NCBI GenBank assembly: GCA_002255955.1
Contig: NKIM01000049.1
Coordinates: forward strand, 1 to 34,621
DNA length: 34,621 nt
From: Burkholderiales bacterium PBB2
GTDB lineage: Bacteria; Pseudomonadota; Gammaproteobacteria; Burkholderiales; Burkholderiaceae_C
Direction: 5' to 3'
This document shows, piece by piece, positions 15,815 to 26,681 of the stretch. Under the pieces are notes generated by a model that did no database searches, was not told the DNA's origin, and saw only the letters and a program-made list of their open reading frames with translations. Each line of letters begins with the position of its first letter. Within the stretch, counting starts at the first letter, position 1. A program made the translations under genes and the position numbers.

Positions 15815-16669
15815 ATGCGAATTGAAATTGAAGCCGGCGTGCGTTTGTTTGTCGATGTGCAAGGCCCGGGCCTGGTGCCCGACGGTCCGCGCCTGCGCGA
15901 ACTGCCCACCTTGATCTGCATGCACGGCGGCCCCGGTTTCGACCATGCGGCCTTCAAGCCCGGTTTCGCCGCGCTGGCCGATGTGGCTCAGGTCATCTAC
16001 TACGACCACCGCGGCCATGGCCGCAGCGACCCTCGCCCGCCCGAGGAGTGGACGCTGGACACCTGGGCCGACGATGTGGTGCGCCTCAGTGACGCGCTGG
16101 GTCTGGTCAAGCCCATCGTGCTGGGCCAGAGCTTTGGTGGTTTTGTGGCGCAGCGCTACCTGGCCCGTCACCCGGCGCATGCCAGCAAGGTCATCCTGTC
16201 CAGCACCTCGCACCACATGGGTCTGGAGCGCAAGCTGGCTGCCTTTGAGCGGCGCGGCGGCCCGCAGGCGCGGGCGCTGGCCGAAGACTTCTGGCTGCGG
16301 CCCTCGGACCAGACCTGGCAGGCCTACTGGAGCGGCGTGCGCAGCCTCTACAACACCCAACCGCCGGCGGATGCGGACGCTGGCGCCCGCACCCTGATCA
16401 AGCCCGAGATCCTCTTGCACTTTGTCGCGGGTGAAAAGCAGCAGATGCAGCTGCTGCCGGGCTTGGCTGCGGCGCAGTGCCCGGTGCTGGTGATGTGTGG
16501 CGAGCAGGACCCGGTCTGCCCGCCCGAGGATGCGCAGGAAATTGCCGCCGCCTTGCCCCCAGGCCTGGCCGAGTTGGTGACCTTTGCCGGCGTGGGCCAT
16601 GGCGCCTGGCGCGACGACCCGGATGCGGCTTATGCCGTGCTGCGCCGGTTCATCACACAGCCGGTTTGA
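15815..16669 (+). CDS. Alpha/beta-fold hydrolase, proline iminopeptidase-like
   Basis: This 284-residue cytoplasmic enzyme has no signal peptide. The oxyanion motif HGGPG is at residues 37-41, the nucleophile elbow GQSFGG contains S106, the likely acid is D232 (GEQDPVCP) and the base is H262 (GVGHGAW). DHRGHGRSD follows the pattern of the prolyl aminopeptidase and haloperoxidase branches. A cap lies at about residues 135-210. HGGPG favours a peptidase or amidase of S33 type, but lactonases and esterases share it, so no substrate can be given. AGGAGTGAG lies upstream of the ATG. The downstream neighbour is convergent. Confidence 0.85.
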   Translation: MRIEIEAGVRLFVDVQGPGLVPDGPRLRELPTLICMHGGPGFDHAAFKPGFAALADVAQVIYYDHRGHGRSDPRPPEEWTLDTWADDVVRLSDALGLVKPIVLGQSFGGFVAQRYLARHPAHASKVILSSTSHHMGLERKLAAFERRGGPQARALAEDFWLRPSDQTWQAYWSGVRSLYNTQPPADADAGARTLIKPEILLHFVAGEKQQMQLLPGLAAAQCPVLVMCGEQDPVCPPEDAQEIAAALPPGLAELVTFAGVGHGAWRDDPDAAYAVLRRFITQPV

Positions 16670-16693
16670 GCTGTGGCTGCGGCGCGGGCAGGC

Positions 16694-17077
16694 TCAAGCG
16701 CTGAACAGCGCAGCCAGTTCCCGCTCCACCAGGCTGGCGTCGCCGAGGTTCATCTCGATCAAGCGGCGCAGGTGGGTGATGCTCTCGATGTCGATGCTGC
16801 GGCAGAGCATGCCGGCGCGATCGCCGTGCACATGGGCCAGCTCACCGGCCATGGAAATGGCAGTCTCGCCATCGGCCAAGGTGAGCTTGAGCAGGCAGGG
16901 CGTGCCCACGCTGACGCCGGATGCAGCCGGCAGCTGCAGCAGCGCGCCCTTGAGAGACAGATCCAGCACCTGGGCTTGCAGGGCGGTCTGGGTGGTGATG
17001 AGTTCGGCTTTGACGTCGAAGGCGACGCGGGCGAACTGGCGGCGTTCGGTGTTGATGGCAGTCTCCCAAAGTCGCAA
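16694..17077 (-). CDS. PilZ domain protein (cyclic-di-GMP binding)
   Basis: This protein of about 127 residues is a single PilZ domain. The c-di-GMP signature is present as R13-x3-R17 (ERRQFARV) and D39-x-S41-x-x-G44 (DLSLKG), followed by a beta-barrel. Proteins of this kind relay c-di-GMP level to motility, pili or exopolysaccharide. The start is uncertain: the frame opens at a TTG (17077) with no clear ribosome site, while GGGAG lies just inside and points to an ATC codon at 17056. No ATG is available. Nearby genes for a response regulator and a YjfB-type motility protein are suggestive but separate units. Confidence 0.88.
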   Translation of the reverse strand: MRLWETAINTERRQFARVAFDVKAELITTQTALQAQVLDLSLKGALLQLPAASGVSVGTPCLLKLTLADGETAISMAGELAHVHGDRAGMLCRSIDIESITHLRRLIEMNLGDASLVERELAALFSA

Positions 17078-17207
17078 AAGCGCTCGAACAGCTCAGGTCA
17101 TGCTAGCAGACGCGCCCCGCGGCCGGCGGCTTGAAATTGGCGGGAAAAGGGCGGTCTGATCTACGGCAGCGGCCGCAAAACAGCCGCCAAACAGAGCGCC
17201 TTCGCGC

Positions 17208-17654
17208 TCAGCCGCTCCAGGGCTCGCAGATGGTGCTCAGTTCCACCGCCTTGCGCAGTCGGGCCGGGACCACCGACTCCAACCCCATGGATTCGAGTGT
17301 GTACCAGGCCGCGCGCAGGTAGGCGGCGGTCGACTGGCGCGCTTCGCCCAGCGGTTGGCCGCGCAGCTCTGGCTGGTCCAGGGCGCGGCCTTCGGACAGC
17401 CGGCTTTGCTGGTGGCTGCGCGGTTCGATCACGGGTGCGCGGTAGCGCAGGGCGATGCGCGCCAGCAAGGTCTGTACCTCGTCACTTTGCGCATGGGGCC
17501 CGAGCAGTTTGGCGAGGTCGCCCAGCACCTCTTCGGCGGCGGCCGCCAGCAGGCGCGCCGCATGGTCGCTGCCCCCTGCCAGATAGAGGGCGGCGGCCAG
17601 GTCGGCGTATTCCAGGGCCAGCGCCAGCTTCGGCAGGTCGGAGGGAGAACTCAT
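17208..17654 (-). CDS. Hypothetical protein, alpha-helical
   Basis: I do not recognise this 148-residue protein. It begins MSSPSDLPKLALALEYADLA and is rich in Ala/Leu helices (LAAALYLAGGSDHAARLLAAAAEEVLGDLAKLLG), with a polar middle and a C-terminal LRAAWYTLESMGLES segment. There is no signal peptide or membrane span. The N-terminal half could be a helical-hairpin or TPR-like bundle. The frame continues to 17729, but the added residues look non-coding. It lies 130 bp upstream of the PilZ gene on the same strand and could share its message. Confidence 0.6.
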   Translation of the reverse strand: MSSPSDLPKLALALEYADLAAALYLAGGSDHAARLLAAAAEEVLGDLAKLLGPHAQSDEVQTLLARIALRYRAPVIEPRSHQQSRLSEGRALDQPELRGQPLGEARQSTAAYLRAAWYTLESMGLESVVPARLRKAVELSTICEPWSG

Positions 17655-17815
17655 GGTGTAAGAAGATGCAGCAGCGCAGGCTGTTTCAGCGCCGCACAGT
17701 GTAGGCTGCGACTCAAAGCGCACAGACACAGTTTCACGTGCAGGCCTTCACGCTGCGCACGCCTGTGCCGCCCGATTCAGCCATTGACGGCTTTGAACTT
17801 GCATGGAGGTGCCCG

Positions 17816-18433
17816 ATGGACGAACACATGATGGACCCGAACCGCCGCGCTCAGCTGCGCCGCCTGGGTGGCTTGCTCGGCGCCGCCGCATCGTTGAGCA
17901 CGCTGGGTGCGCACAGCGCCCTTGCCGCGCCTGCTGCCGACGATGAGGCCAACAGCTACGACGAGGACTCCATCCTCAAGGCCGCAACCGACTTCTTCGG
18001 CAGCACCACTGAGGGCCTGGCCCGCGTGATTGAAAAGGCCTTCAAGGAGCAGGGCCGGCCGAATGCCTACGTCAAAGGCGAGGAGGTCAGCGCGGCGCTC
18101 AGCGTGGGCCTGCGTTACGGCGAGGGCCGCCTGCAGATGAAGGCCGGCGCCTCCGCCCCGGTGTTCTGGGCCGGGCCGTCCATCGGTTTTGATGCCGGTG
18201 CCAATGCCTCCAAGGTCTTCACCCTGGTCTATCACCTGCCCAAGGCCTCGGCCATCTACCAGCGCTTCCCTGGGGTCGATGGCAGCCTGTACTACGTCGG
18301 CGGCGCGGGCATCAATTACCAGCGCCTCAAGGGCATCACCCTGGCCCCAATCCGCCTCGGGGTCGGCCTGCGTGCCGGGGCCAGCGTCGGTTATGTGCAC
18401 TACCGCCGAGAGAAGAGCATCAATCCCTTCTGA
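17816..18433 (+). CDS. DUF1134 (EipA-like) envelope protein
   Basis: This 205-residue exported protein has a twin-arginine-containing signal (RRAQLRRLGGLLGAAASL, cleavage near ALAAP). The mature part matches DUF1134: SILKAATDFFGSTTEGLARVIEKAF, GLRYGEGRLQMK, FWAGPSIGFDAGANASKVFTLVYHL, GSLYYVGGAGINY and APIRLGVGLRAGASVGYVHY. In Brucella the DUF1134 protein EipA supports envelope integrity; here that role is by family only. GGAGG seven bases before the ATG decides the start, although the frame is open from 17738. The gene is monocistronic and ends at a strong stem-loop terminator. Confidence 0.88.
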   Translation: MDEHMMDPNRRAQLRRLGGLLGAAASLSTLGAHSALAAPAADDEANSYDEDSILKAATDFFGSTTEGLARVIEKAFKEQGRPNAYVKGEEVSAALSVGLRYGEGRLQMKAGASAPVFWAGPSIGFDAGANASKVFTLVYHLPKASAIYQRFPGVDGSLYYVGGAGINYQRLKGITLAPIRLGVGLRAGASVGYVHYRREKSINPF

Positions 18434-18470
18434 TGGCTTTCTGACTTGCGGCGCCATCTCGGTGCCCTGC

Positions 18471-18507
18471 AAAGCGCGGCGATGAACTCCGTTCATCCCG
18501 CGCTTTT
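18471..18507 (+). terminator. Rho-independent terminator after the DUF1134 gene
   Basis: AAAGCGCGG and GATGAA (18471-18486) pair with TTCATC and CCGCGCTTT (18492-18506) around a CTCCG loop. This gives 15 base pairs with one bulged C at 18480, ending in four T residues. The symmetry would also allow termination from the reverse strand. Confidence 0.85.
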
Positions 18508-18654
18508 GCCATTTGGTCCAGCCATTTCCGGGCGTCGTCCCAAGTGACTTGGCGCCTGCTGACGCGACTTCTAAGCTGACTCCCAGATCACAAGTTCAAG
18601 CCCATGTGGTGCGCGATGACTTGTGGCACCCCAGCCCTCAACGGAGTCCTGTTC

Positions 18655-19131
18655 ATGAAGTTCCAATCTCCTTCCGCCGCCTTGTTGACGCTCACCGCCC
18701 TGAGCTTTGCCGCGGGCGCTGCTCAGGCCCAGACTCAAACCCAGCTGCAGCGCGTGGCGGTTTCGGGCCAGGGCGTTGGCGACCTGAGTCTGCCGCCCTT
18801 GGCCCAGGTGTGCCCTGGTTATGTTCAGGCGCTGAATGAGCAACTCAGCCCGGTGGCCGAGCGCGAGCGCAGCGAGGCAGTGGTCACTGTGAGCTTCAAG
18901 CTCGGCGGCGAGCAGCCGGCGGAACTGCGCATCCAGGACGGCCCGCTCGAATACCGCAAGGCGGTGCGCCGCGCCATGCACCAAGTCAGCTGCCAGGCTG
19001 GCGTGGCCCAGGGCGGCGCCTACAAGTTGCTCGTGAGTTTCAATGCCAATGCCGGCGACTCCGATGCGCCGCAGGCGCAGCAGTCTGCTGTGTCGTCAGA
19101 GACTTGGGTGGCGCTCGCCGCCTCGCGTTGA
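18655..19131 (+). CDS. Exported protein of unknown function, possible TonB C-terminal-like fold
   Basis: This is a 158-residue protein. Its signal peptide is MKFQSPSAALLTLTALSF, with cleavage near AQAQ. The mature part has two cysteines (LAQVCPGY, QVSCQAG) that could form a disulfide. The segment VVTVSFKLGGEQPAELRIQDGP with a following KAVRRAMHQV helix recalls the strand-strand-helix order of TonB C-terminal domains; this resemblance is weak. The frame is open from 18604, but ATG 18655 gives the signal peptide and has GGAG upstream. It converges on the kinase gene with a 51-bp gap. Confidence 0.65.
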   Translation: MKFQSPSAALLTLTALSFAAGAAQAQTQTQLQRVAVSGQGVGDLSLPPLAQVCPGYVQALNEQLSPVAERERSEAVVTVSFKLGGEQPAELRIQDGPLEYRKAVRRAMHQVSCQAGVAQGGAYKLLVSFNANAGDSDAPQAQQSAVSSETWVALAASR

Positions 19132-19182
19132 CGAGGACAGAGGCGAGGGCAGAAGCGAAGGCAGAGGCGAGGGCCGGTCGAA

Positions 19183-19806
19183 TCAGGGCAGCCAGATCTC
19201 GAAGCGTGTGCCCTGCTGGCGCTGCGCCGCGTCGCGCGGTTGCAGCAGCACCCGGCCCTGACGCTCCTTGAGCTGGTGGGCGCGGGCGACGGCGGCGCAC
19301 AGCTCCAGGCCCAGTCCGGTGGATGAGCGCGCGGCCGGGTCTTCGGCGTCCAGGCCCAAACCGTCATCCTCGACGGCAAAGACCAGAAAGCCCTGCTCGA
19401 CCCGCACGCTCAGCCGCACCTCGCTGCGCGCAAAGCGCCAGGCGTTGTGCAGGGCCGCTTCCAAAGCCAGGCGCACCAGGCGTGGGTCGAAGTACCAGAA
19501 AGGCGGCGCACCGGTGCAATCGTCCAGGCTCAGCGGCGCACCGTCGGGGCGGGAATCCACGCGCAACATCTGCTGCAGGAATTCGCGCGGCGACTCGTCC
19601 TCCATCTGTGCCGTCAGCGTGCCCTGCGGGTTGGCGTAGACGGTGAGATAAGCCACCAGGCGTTGGCGCAACTGCGCGCAGTGCAGGTGGGCGCGGTGGG
19701 CGGCCTCGGCCTCGGGCGTTTCAACCAACAGGCTCAGCTCGGCTTCGAGCACGCCCAGCTGGTTTTTCAGGTCGTGAACCAGCAGGGCCAGCAGCTCGCG
19801 GTTCAT
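19183..19806 (-). CDS. Minimal soluble histidine kinase
   Basis: This 207-residue protein has neither membrane span nor sensor domain. The H-box LLVHDLKNQLGVLE places the phospho-acceptor at H11, almost at the N-terminus. The ATPase domain has an N-box with N121 (ALEAALHNAWRF), the G1 motif DDGLG at 147-151 and the G2 motif TGLGLEL at 163-169. It should phosphorylate or dephosphorylate a receiver in the cytoplasm. The start codon overlaps the stop of the upstream response-regulator gene by four bases (ATGA), so the pair is translationally coupled and probably cognate. The frame extends to 20028 within the partner gene, but the ATG at 19806 gives a complete H-box. Input must come from its partner or another protein. 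DHp dimerisation with so short an N-terminus is unusual. Confidence 0.85.
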   Translation of the reverse strand: MNRELLALLVHDLKNQLGVLEAELSLLVETPEAEAAHRAHLHCAQLRQRLVAYLTVYANPQGTLTAQMEDESPREFLQQMLRVDSRPDGAPLSLDDCTGAPPFWYFDPRLVRLALEAALHNAWRFARSEVRLSVRVEQGFLVFAVEDDGLGLDAEDPAARSSTGLGLELCAAVARAHQLKERQGRVLLQPRDAAQRQQGTRFEIWLP

Positions 19807-21494
19807 GCGCTCGCGCGGCCGGCCGGTGCGGCCGTGGCGCTGATGCTGAACGGGGAGTTGCCCTGCAGCGCGGCCAGAGTCTCGCGCAGGTAGCGGCGCA
19901 TCTGGGCCACACGGTCGTTGCCGGGCATCAGCTTTTCCAGCCGCGCCAGGTAGTCGCGCACCTGGTTCAGGCGGCTGTCGTCGAGCCTCTTTTTCAAGCG
20001 CAGCGCCATGCAGTTCATCTGCGCGCATTCCAGCAGCACGGTGGTGTTCTCGGGGTACTCGGCCAGCTCGGCCTCGATGGCCTGCAGCGCTTCATCGAGC
20101 TGCCCGGCGCGCAGCAGCATCTTGGCCTCGTGCAAGCGGGTTTTGAGGCCCTTGCTGGCGGCATGGACCACGCCTTCGATCTGGTCCTTGTGGCCGGTGT
20201 CGTTCAAGGCCTTGCAAGCCAGCTGCTGGATGCGGCTGTTTTCATGGTCGGCGCTGACCGCTTGGTTGATCAGCTTCAGCCCCGTTTCGATCTGGCCCGT
20301 CAGCAAGGCGGCGCGCGCCAGGGTGACGGTGGCGAAATCGGCCTTGCCCGTCATGGGCGCTTGTGCCAGGGCCTGCTCGGCTTCGCGGGCGGCTTTCTCG
20401 CTTTCGCCTTGCAGGGCATGGGCTTGCGCGCGCAGGGCCAGGGCCACGGCTTCGAATTCGGGTTCCTGAGCGCCGCGGGTGGCTCGGGTGGCGCTGTCGG
20501 CGATCAATTCCAGCGCTTCCTTGGTTTCGCCCAGGTCGATCTGGGTCTGGGCCAGGTACAGCAGATCCTGAGCCTGCGCCGTGATCGCGCCCTGGCTGAA
20601 CTTGATGGCTTTTTGCAGGCTGGCCTTGGCGGTGGCGAGGTCGCCGTTGCGGTAGGCGCTCTCGGCCAGTTGGCGCTGGCGCCGGGCCGAAGGCACGACC
20701 TGGGCGCTCTTTTTCATCATCTGCATGGCGGCACCGTGGTCGCCCAGGGCTTCCAGGGCTTGGGCGGCGATGTCGTAGGCGGCGAGGTTCTTGTCGCCCT
20801 CGGGTGAGCTGAGGATGGCCTGGGCCAGGCGTTTGGCCTCGTCGAACTTGCCGGCCGCTTTCTGCGCCCGGGCGAGGCCGATCTGGGCCCACATCAGGCC
20901 GGCACGCAGATCCAGCGCACCCTGGTAGACCTGGCGCGCTTCGTCGGCATTGCCCAGGTCCAGCAAGGTCTGTCCCTTGATCTGCAGGGCATGCATGAAC
21001 CAGCGGTCTTTCTTGGCCAGCAAGGCGTCGCAGGCGAGCAGGGCGGCGGGCAGGTCGTTCTTGCTCAGGGCCTTGTTGATGTCGAGCAGGGCGTGGCGTT
21101 TGTCGAGCTGGCTTTTGAGCCGGTCCTCGATGTCCCCGGCGGTGATGGGCTTGAGCAGGTAGGCGTCCGGCATGTGCTCGCTGGCCGAGGCCACCGAGTT
21201 GTAGTTGCTCTCGGCCGTGATCATGAAGAACAAGGTGTCGTGCGCCAGCAGCCGACCCTCACGCAGGAACTCGAACAGCTGCTGGCCGTCGGTCTTGTGG
21301 TTGAGGTTGTAGTCGCACAGGATCAGGCCGTAGTGCTTGGCGCGCACCATGCGCAGGGCGTCTTCGGCCGAGCCTGCGGCATCGATCTTGCCGATGCCCA
21401 ACATGCCCAGCTGGCCACGCAGCGTGGTCTGCTGGGTGGCCATATCGTCCACGACCAGGGCTTCAATCTTGGAGTACGGGGTATCGACGCGCAT
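19803..21494 (-). CDS. Response regulator with receiver and TPR domains
   Basis: This 563-residue protein has an N-terminal CheY-like receiver (residues ~8-130): acidic pocket D16/D17, phospho-acceptor D61 (LILCDYNLN), T93 (FMITAES) and K115 (LLKPI). The rest is a superhelix of about ten TPR-like repeats (GQTLLDLGNADEARQVYQGA, AYRNGDLATAKASLQKAI, AKMLLRAGQLDEALQAIEAE). There is no DNA-binding or enzymatic output domain, so signalling is probably by protein-protein contact. AGGGAG five bases before ATG 21494 decides the start over ATG 21512. It is coupled to the kinase gene downstream by a 4-bp overlap. Similar receiver-TPR proteins occur in Pseudomonas and other Proteobacteria, with functions largely undefined. 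The YjfB-type gene lies 194 bp upstream. Confidence 0.9.
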   Translation of the reverse strand: MRVDTPYSKIEALVVDDMATQQTTLRGQLGMLGIGKIDAAGSAEDALRMVRAKHYGLILCDYNLNHKTDGQQLFEFLREGRLLAHDTLFFMITAESNYNSVASASEHMPDAYLLKPITAGDIEDRLKSQLDKRHALLDINKALSKNDLPAALLACDALLAKKDRWFMHALQIKGQTLLDLGNADEARQVYQGALDLRAGLMWAQIGLARAQKAAGKFDEAKRLAQAILSSPEGDKNLAAYDIAAQALEALGDHGAAMQMMKKSAQVVPSARRQRQLAESAYRNGDLATAKASLQKAIKFSQGAITAQAQDLLYLAQTQIDLGETKEALELIADSATRATRGAQEPEFEAVALALRAQAHALQGESEKAAREAEQALAQAPMTGKADFATVTLARAALLTGQIETGLKLINQAVSADHENSRIQQLACKALNDTGHKDQIEGVVHAASKGLKTRLHEAKMLLRAGQLDEALQAIEAELAEYPENTTVLLECAQMNCMALRLKKRLDDSRLNQVRDYLARLEKLMPGNDRVAQMRRYLRETLAALQGNSPFSISATAAPAGRASA

Positions 21495-21688
21495 AAGCTC
21501 CCTTGTGCACATGGCAACGCGGTCCCTGGGCTGGCGTCGCTCGGCTTGGGCTGCAAGCCTGCGCGATCACCGCCCAGTGTTTGATGGCAAGCTTACAGGA
21601 GCCCGGCGGCGCTGAGGCGCGGAGTTGAGGTGGGATCTCGGGCCGAAACTCAAGCCAGATGGTGAGCCCAGGCGCAGCGGGGCGCGCT

Positions 21689-21892
21689 TCAGGCGTAGAC
21701 GTTGAGCCGGGTTCCCAGCGAGCCCGAGCTGGCCAGGGCCGGCTGGGCTGGCAGTGCGTCCAGCAGTTGCAGGGCGCCCTGCGCTTGCTGGTCGATGGCT
21801 TTTTTCAGCACCAGCATCTGCGCGCTTGACTGCACGCTGCCGGGCGCGGCGGAGCCGGCGTTGTGGACCAGGGCGGTGTTGGCGAGTTCCAT
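21689..21892 (-). CDS. YjfB-family putative motility protein
   Basis: This 67-residue protein begins [20 protein letters not shown]. Its core [23 protein letters not shown] matches the YjfB motility family, small proteins often found with flagellar regulons and of unknown mechanism. It ends in [12 protein letters not shown], like the family's Gly/Asn-rich tail. AAGGAG lies six bases before the ATG. It sits 72 bp downstream of ppc on the same strand but has a candidate flagellar-type promoter of its own. Confidence 0.82.
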   Translation of the reverse strand: MELANTALVHNAGSAAPGSVQSSAQMLVLKKAIDQQAQGALQLLDALPAQPALASSGSLGTRLNVYA

Positions 21893-21929
21893 GCGGGGCT
21901 CCTTGGTGCGGCTGCTGCTTCTTCCGCAG

Positions 21930-21957
21930 TTGTCGGCCGCCCCGGCCTGGAACTTGA
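21930..21957 (-). promoter_or_regulatory. Candidate sigma-28 (FliA) promoter for the YjfB-type gene
   Basis: On the reverse strand TCAAGTTC (21957-21950) is followed after 12 bases by GCCGACAA (21937-21930). This is close to the FliA pattern TAAAGTTT-N11-GCCGATAA, with 7 of 8 matches in the -10 and one extra spacer base. It lies in the 72-bp gap after ppc. Confidence 0.45.
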
Positions 21958-21964
21958 GCCCGGA

Positions 21965-24808
<2,844 letters not shown>

Positions 24809-24835
24809 GGCGGGGCTCGGCTGGACAGGGGTGAT

Positions 24836-24915
24836 GTAACAAGGTTACGGCAATCCAACTCTAGCAGTTTCTTCGGCTCGCCAATTTCGGCTGAGTTACA
24901 ACAGCCGCCTGCTAG
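24836..24915. promoter_or_regulatory. Divergent ppc/hemC control region with two inverted repeats
   Basis: The gap between ppc and hemC holds GTAAC-AAG-GTTAC (24836-24848), a short perfect palindrome close to the ppc start. It also holds a wider inverted pair, CTAGCAG (24861-24867) and CTGCTAG (24909-24915), the second ending just before hemC. These could be operator or leader-hairpin sequences; the promoters themselves are not clear. Confidence 0.35.
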
Positions 24916-24925
24916 CATGCCGGCC

Positions 24926-25855
24926 ATGAAAGAAACCATCGTCATCGCCACGCGCGAAAGCCGTCTGGCCCTCTGGCAGGCCGAGCATGTCAAGGCGCTT
25001 CTGGAGCGCAGCCTGCACCTGAACGTCGAGTTGCTGGGCATGACCACCCGCGGCGATCAGATCCTCGACCGCACCCTGTCCAAGGTCGGTGGCAAGGGCT
25101 TGTTCGTGAAAGAGCTTGAAACCGCGCTGGAAGAGGGGCGTGCCCATCTGGCCGTGCATTCGCTCAAGGACGTGCCCATGGAGCTGCCCGAGGGCTTCGC
25201 CCTGGCCGCCATCCTGGAGCGCGAAGACCCGCGCGATGCCCTGGTGTCCAACCGTTATGCCGCGCTGGCCGAGCTGCCGCAGGGCGCCTTGGTCGGTACC
25301 TCCAGCCTGCGCCGGGTCGCCCAGCTCAAGGCTTTGCGCCCCGATCTGCGCATCGAGCCGCTGCGCGGCAATCTCGACACCCGCTTGCGCAAGCTCGACG
25401 ACGGCGGCTACGACGCCATCGTCCTGGCCGCGGCCGGCCTCAAGCGCCTGGGCCTGGCGGATCGCATCCGCAGCCATTTCAGCGTCGAGGAGATGATTCC
25501 TTGCGCCGGCCAAGGCGCCCTGGGCATCGAGCTGCGTGCCGATGCGGCAGAACTCAACGCTCAGCTGGCCACCTTGATCGACCGCCCGACCTGGCTGGCC
25601 ACGCAGACCGAACGCGCCGTTTCGCGCAGCCTGGGCGGCAGCTGCAGCATGCCGCTGGCGGCCCATGCGCGCTGGCAGGGCGAGCAGTTGCTGGTGGCCG
25701 TGGCCCTGGGCCATGCCGAGTCGCCCGAGCGGCCTCTGCTGAAGGCGCAGCTGCAGGCCGCGGTGCGCAGTGATGCCGAAGCCGTGGCCTTGGGCGAGCA
25801 GGCCGCTCAGGCCCTGCGTGATCTGGGCGCGGCGGACTATCTGCCCGCAGCCTGA
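24926..25855 (+). CDS. hemC: Porphobilinogen deaminase (hydroxymethylbilane synthase)
   Basis: This 309-residue cytoplasmic enzyme joins four porphobilinogens to hydroxymethylbilane. [34 protein letters not shown] (catalytic D82), TSSLRR and [13 protein letters not shown] are family signatures. C240 in GGSCSMP carries the dipyrromethane cofactor. The long open frame upstream is antisense to ppc and not coding. Candidate starts are ATG 24917 (adds MPA) and ATG 24926; neither has a good ribosome site. hemD follows after 13 bp, so hemC-hemD-hemX form an operon with hemY. Confidence 0.97.
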   Translation: MKETIVIATRESRLALWQAEHVKALLERSLHLNVELLGMTTRGDQILDRTLSKVGGKGLFVKELETALEEGRAHLAVHSLKDVPMELPEGFALAAILEREDPRDALVSNRYAALAELPQGALVGTSSLRRVAQLKALRPDLRIEPLRGNLDTRLRKLDDGGYDAIVLAAAGLKRLGLADRIRSHFSVEEMIPCAGQGALGIELRADAAELNAQLATLIDRPTWLATQTERAVSRSLGGSCSMPLAAHARWQGEQLLVAVALGHAESPERPLLKAQLQAAVRSDAEAVALGEQAAQALRDLGAADYLPAA

Positions 25856-25868
25856 CTCGCTCGCCGCC

Positions 25869-26681
25869 ATGGCGTCGCCCGAAACGGCTACTTTGCAATT
25901 GATCCTGACCCGGCCGCAGCAGCAGGCCGGCGACTGGCTGCAGCGCTTGCAAGCGCAGGGCGTGCCGGCGCGCAGCTTTCCGCTGCTGGCCATCAGCCCC
26001 GCGGCGCCCGAGCAGGCGCAAGCGGCCTGGGCGGCCTTGGCACGGGCGCGCCTCGCCTTCTTCGTCAGCCCCAATGCGGTCGAGGGCTTTTTTGCGCAAG
26101 CACCGGCGGGCTTTGAATGGCCCGCGGCCTGTCTGGCCGCCTGTGTCGGGCCCGGCAGCGCGCGCGCCTTGCAGGCGGCCGGCGTGCCGGCGTCCCTCAT
26201 CATCCAGCCGCCGGCAGATGCGCCCAGCCTCGACTCCGAGCACTTGTGGCCCCAGCTCAGCGGCATGGATTGGCAAGGCCGGCCGGTGCTGATGCTGCGC
26301 GGCGAGGGTGGCCGCGACTGGCTGGCCGAGCGCTTGCGCGAGCGCGGTGCGGCGCCGGTTGAATTCTTCAGCGTCTACCGGCGCGGCTGCCCGCAGCTGG
26401 ATGCGGCGCAGCAGCAGGAGCTGGTCGATCTGCTCGCGCAGCCGCAGCGAATGCTCTGGCTGTTCAGCAGCGGCGAGGCGGTTGGACACCTGCACAGCTT
26501 GGCACCGGCCGGCGTGGACTGGTCACGCCATCGCTGCTTGGCCACCCATGCCCGCATTGCCGAGCGCGCGCGCGCCGAGGGTTGGGGGCATGTGGTTTTG
26601 ACGCGACCCGATGCGGCGGCCGTGGCCCAAGCCTTCGGTGCGGTGCAGGCCGACGCCTACAATCATTTTCACTGTGAGTGA
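25869..26681 (+). CDS. hemD: Uroporphyrinogen-III synthase
   Basis: This 270-residue protein cyclises hydroxymethylbilane with D-ring inversion to uroporphyrinogen III. Sequence is poorly conserved in this family. LILTRPQQQAGDW at the start, FFVSPNAVEGFF, ACVGPGSARAL, LMLRGEGGRDWL, FFSVYRR and a late TRPDAAAVAQAF fit the two-domain HemD fold. Position after hemC confirms it. The 13-bp gap and an 8-bp overlap with the next gene indicate one message. Confidence 0.95.
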   Translation: MASPETATLQLILTRPQQQAGDWLQRLQAQGVPARSFPLLAISPAAPEQAQAAWAALARARLAFFVSPNAVEGFFAQAPAGFEWPAACLAACVGPGSARALQAAGVPASLIIQPPADAPSLDSEHLWPQLSGMDWQGRPVLMLRGEGGRDWLAERLRERGAAPVEFFSVYRRGCPQLDAAQQQELVDLLAQPQRMLWLFSSGEAVGHLHSLAPAGVDWSRHRCLATHARIAERARAEGWGHVVLTRPDAAAVAQAFGAVQADAYNHFHCE

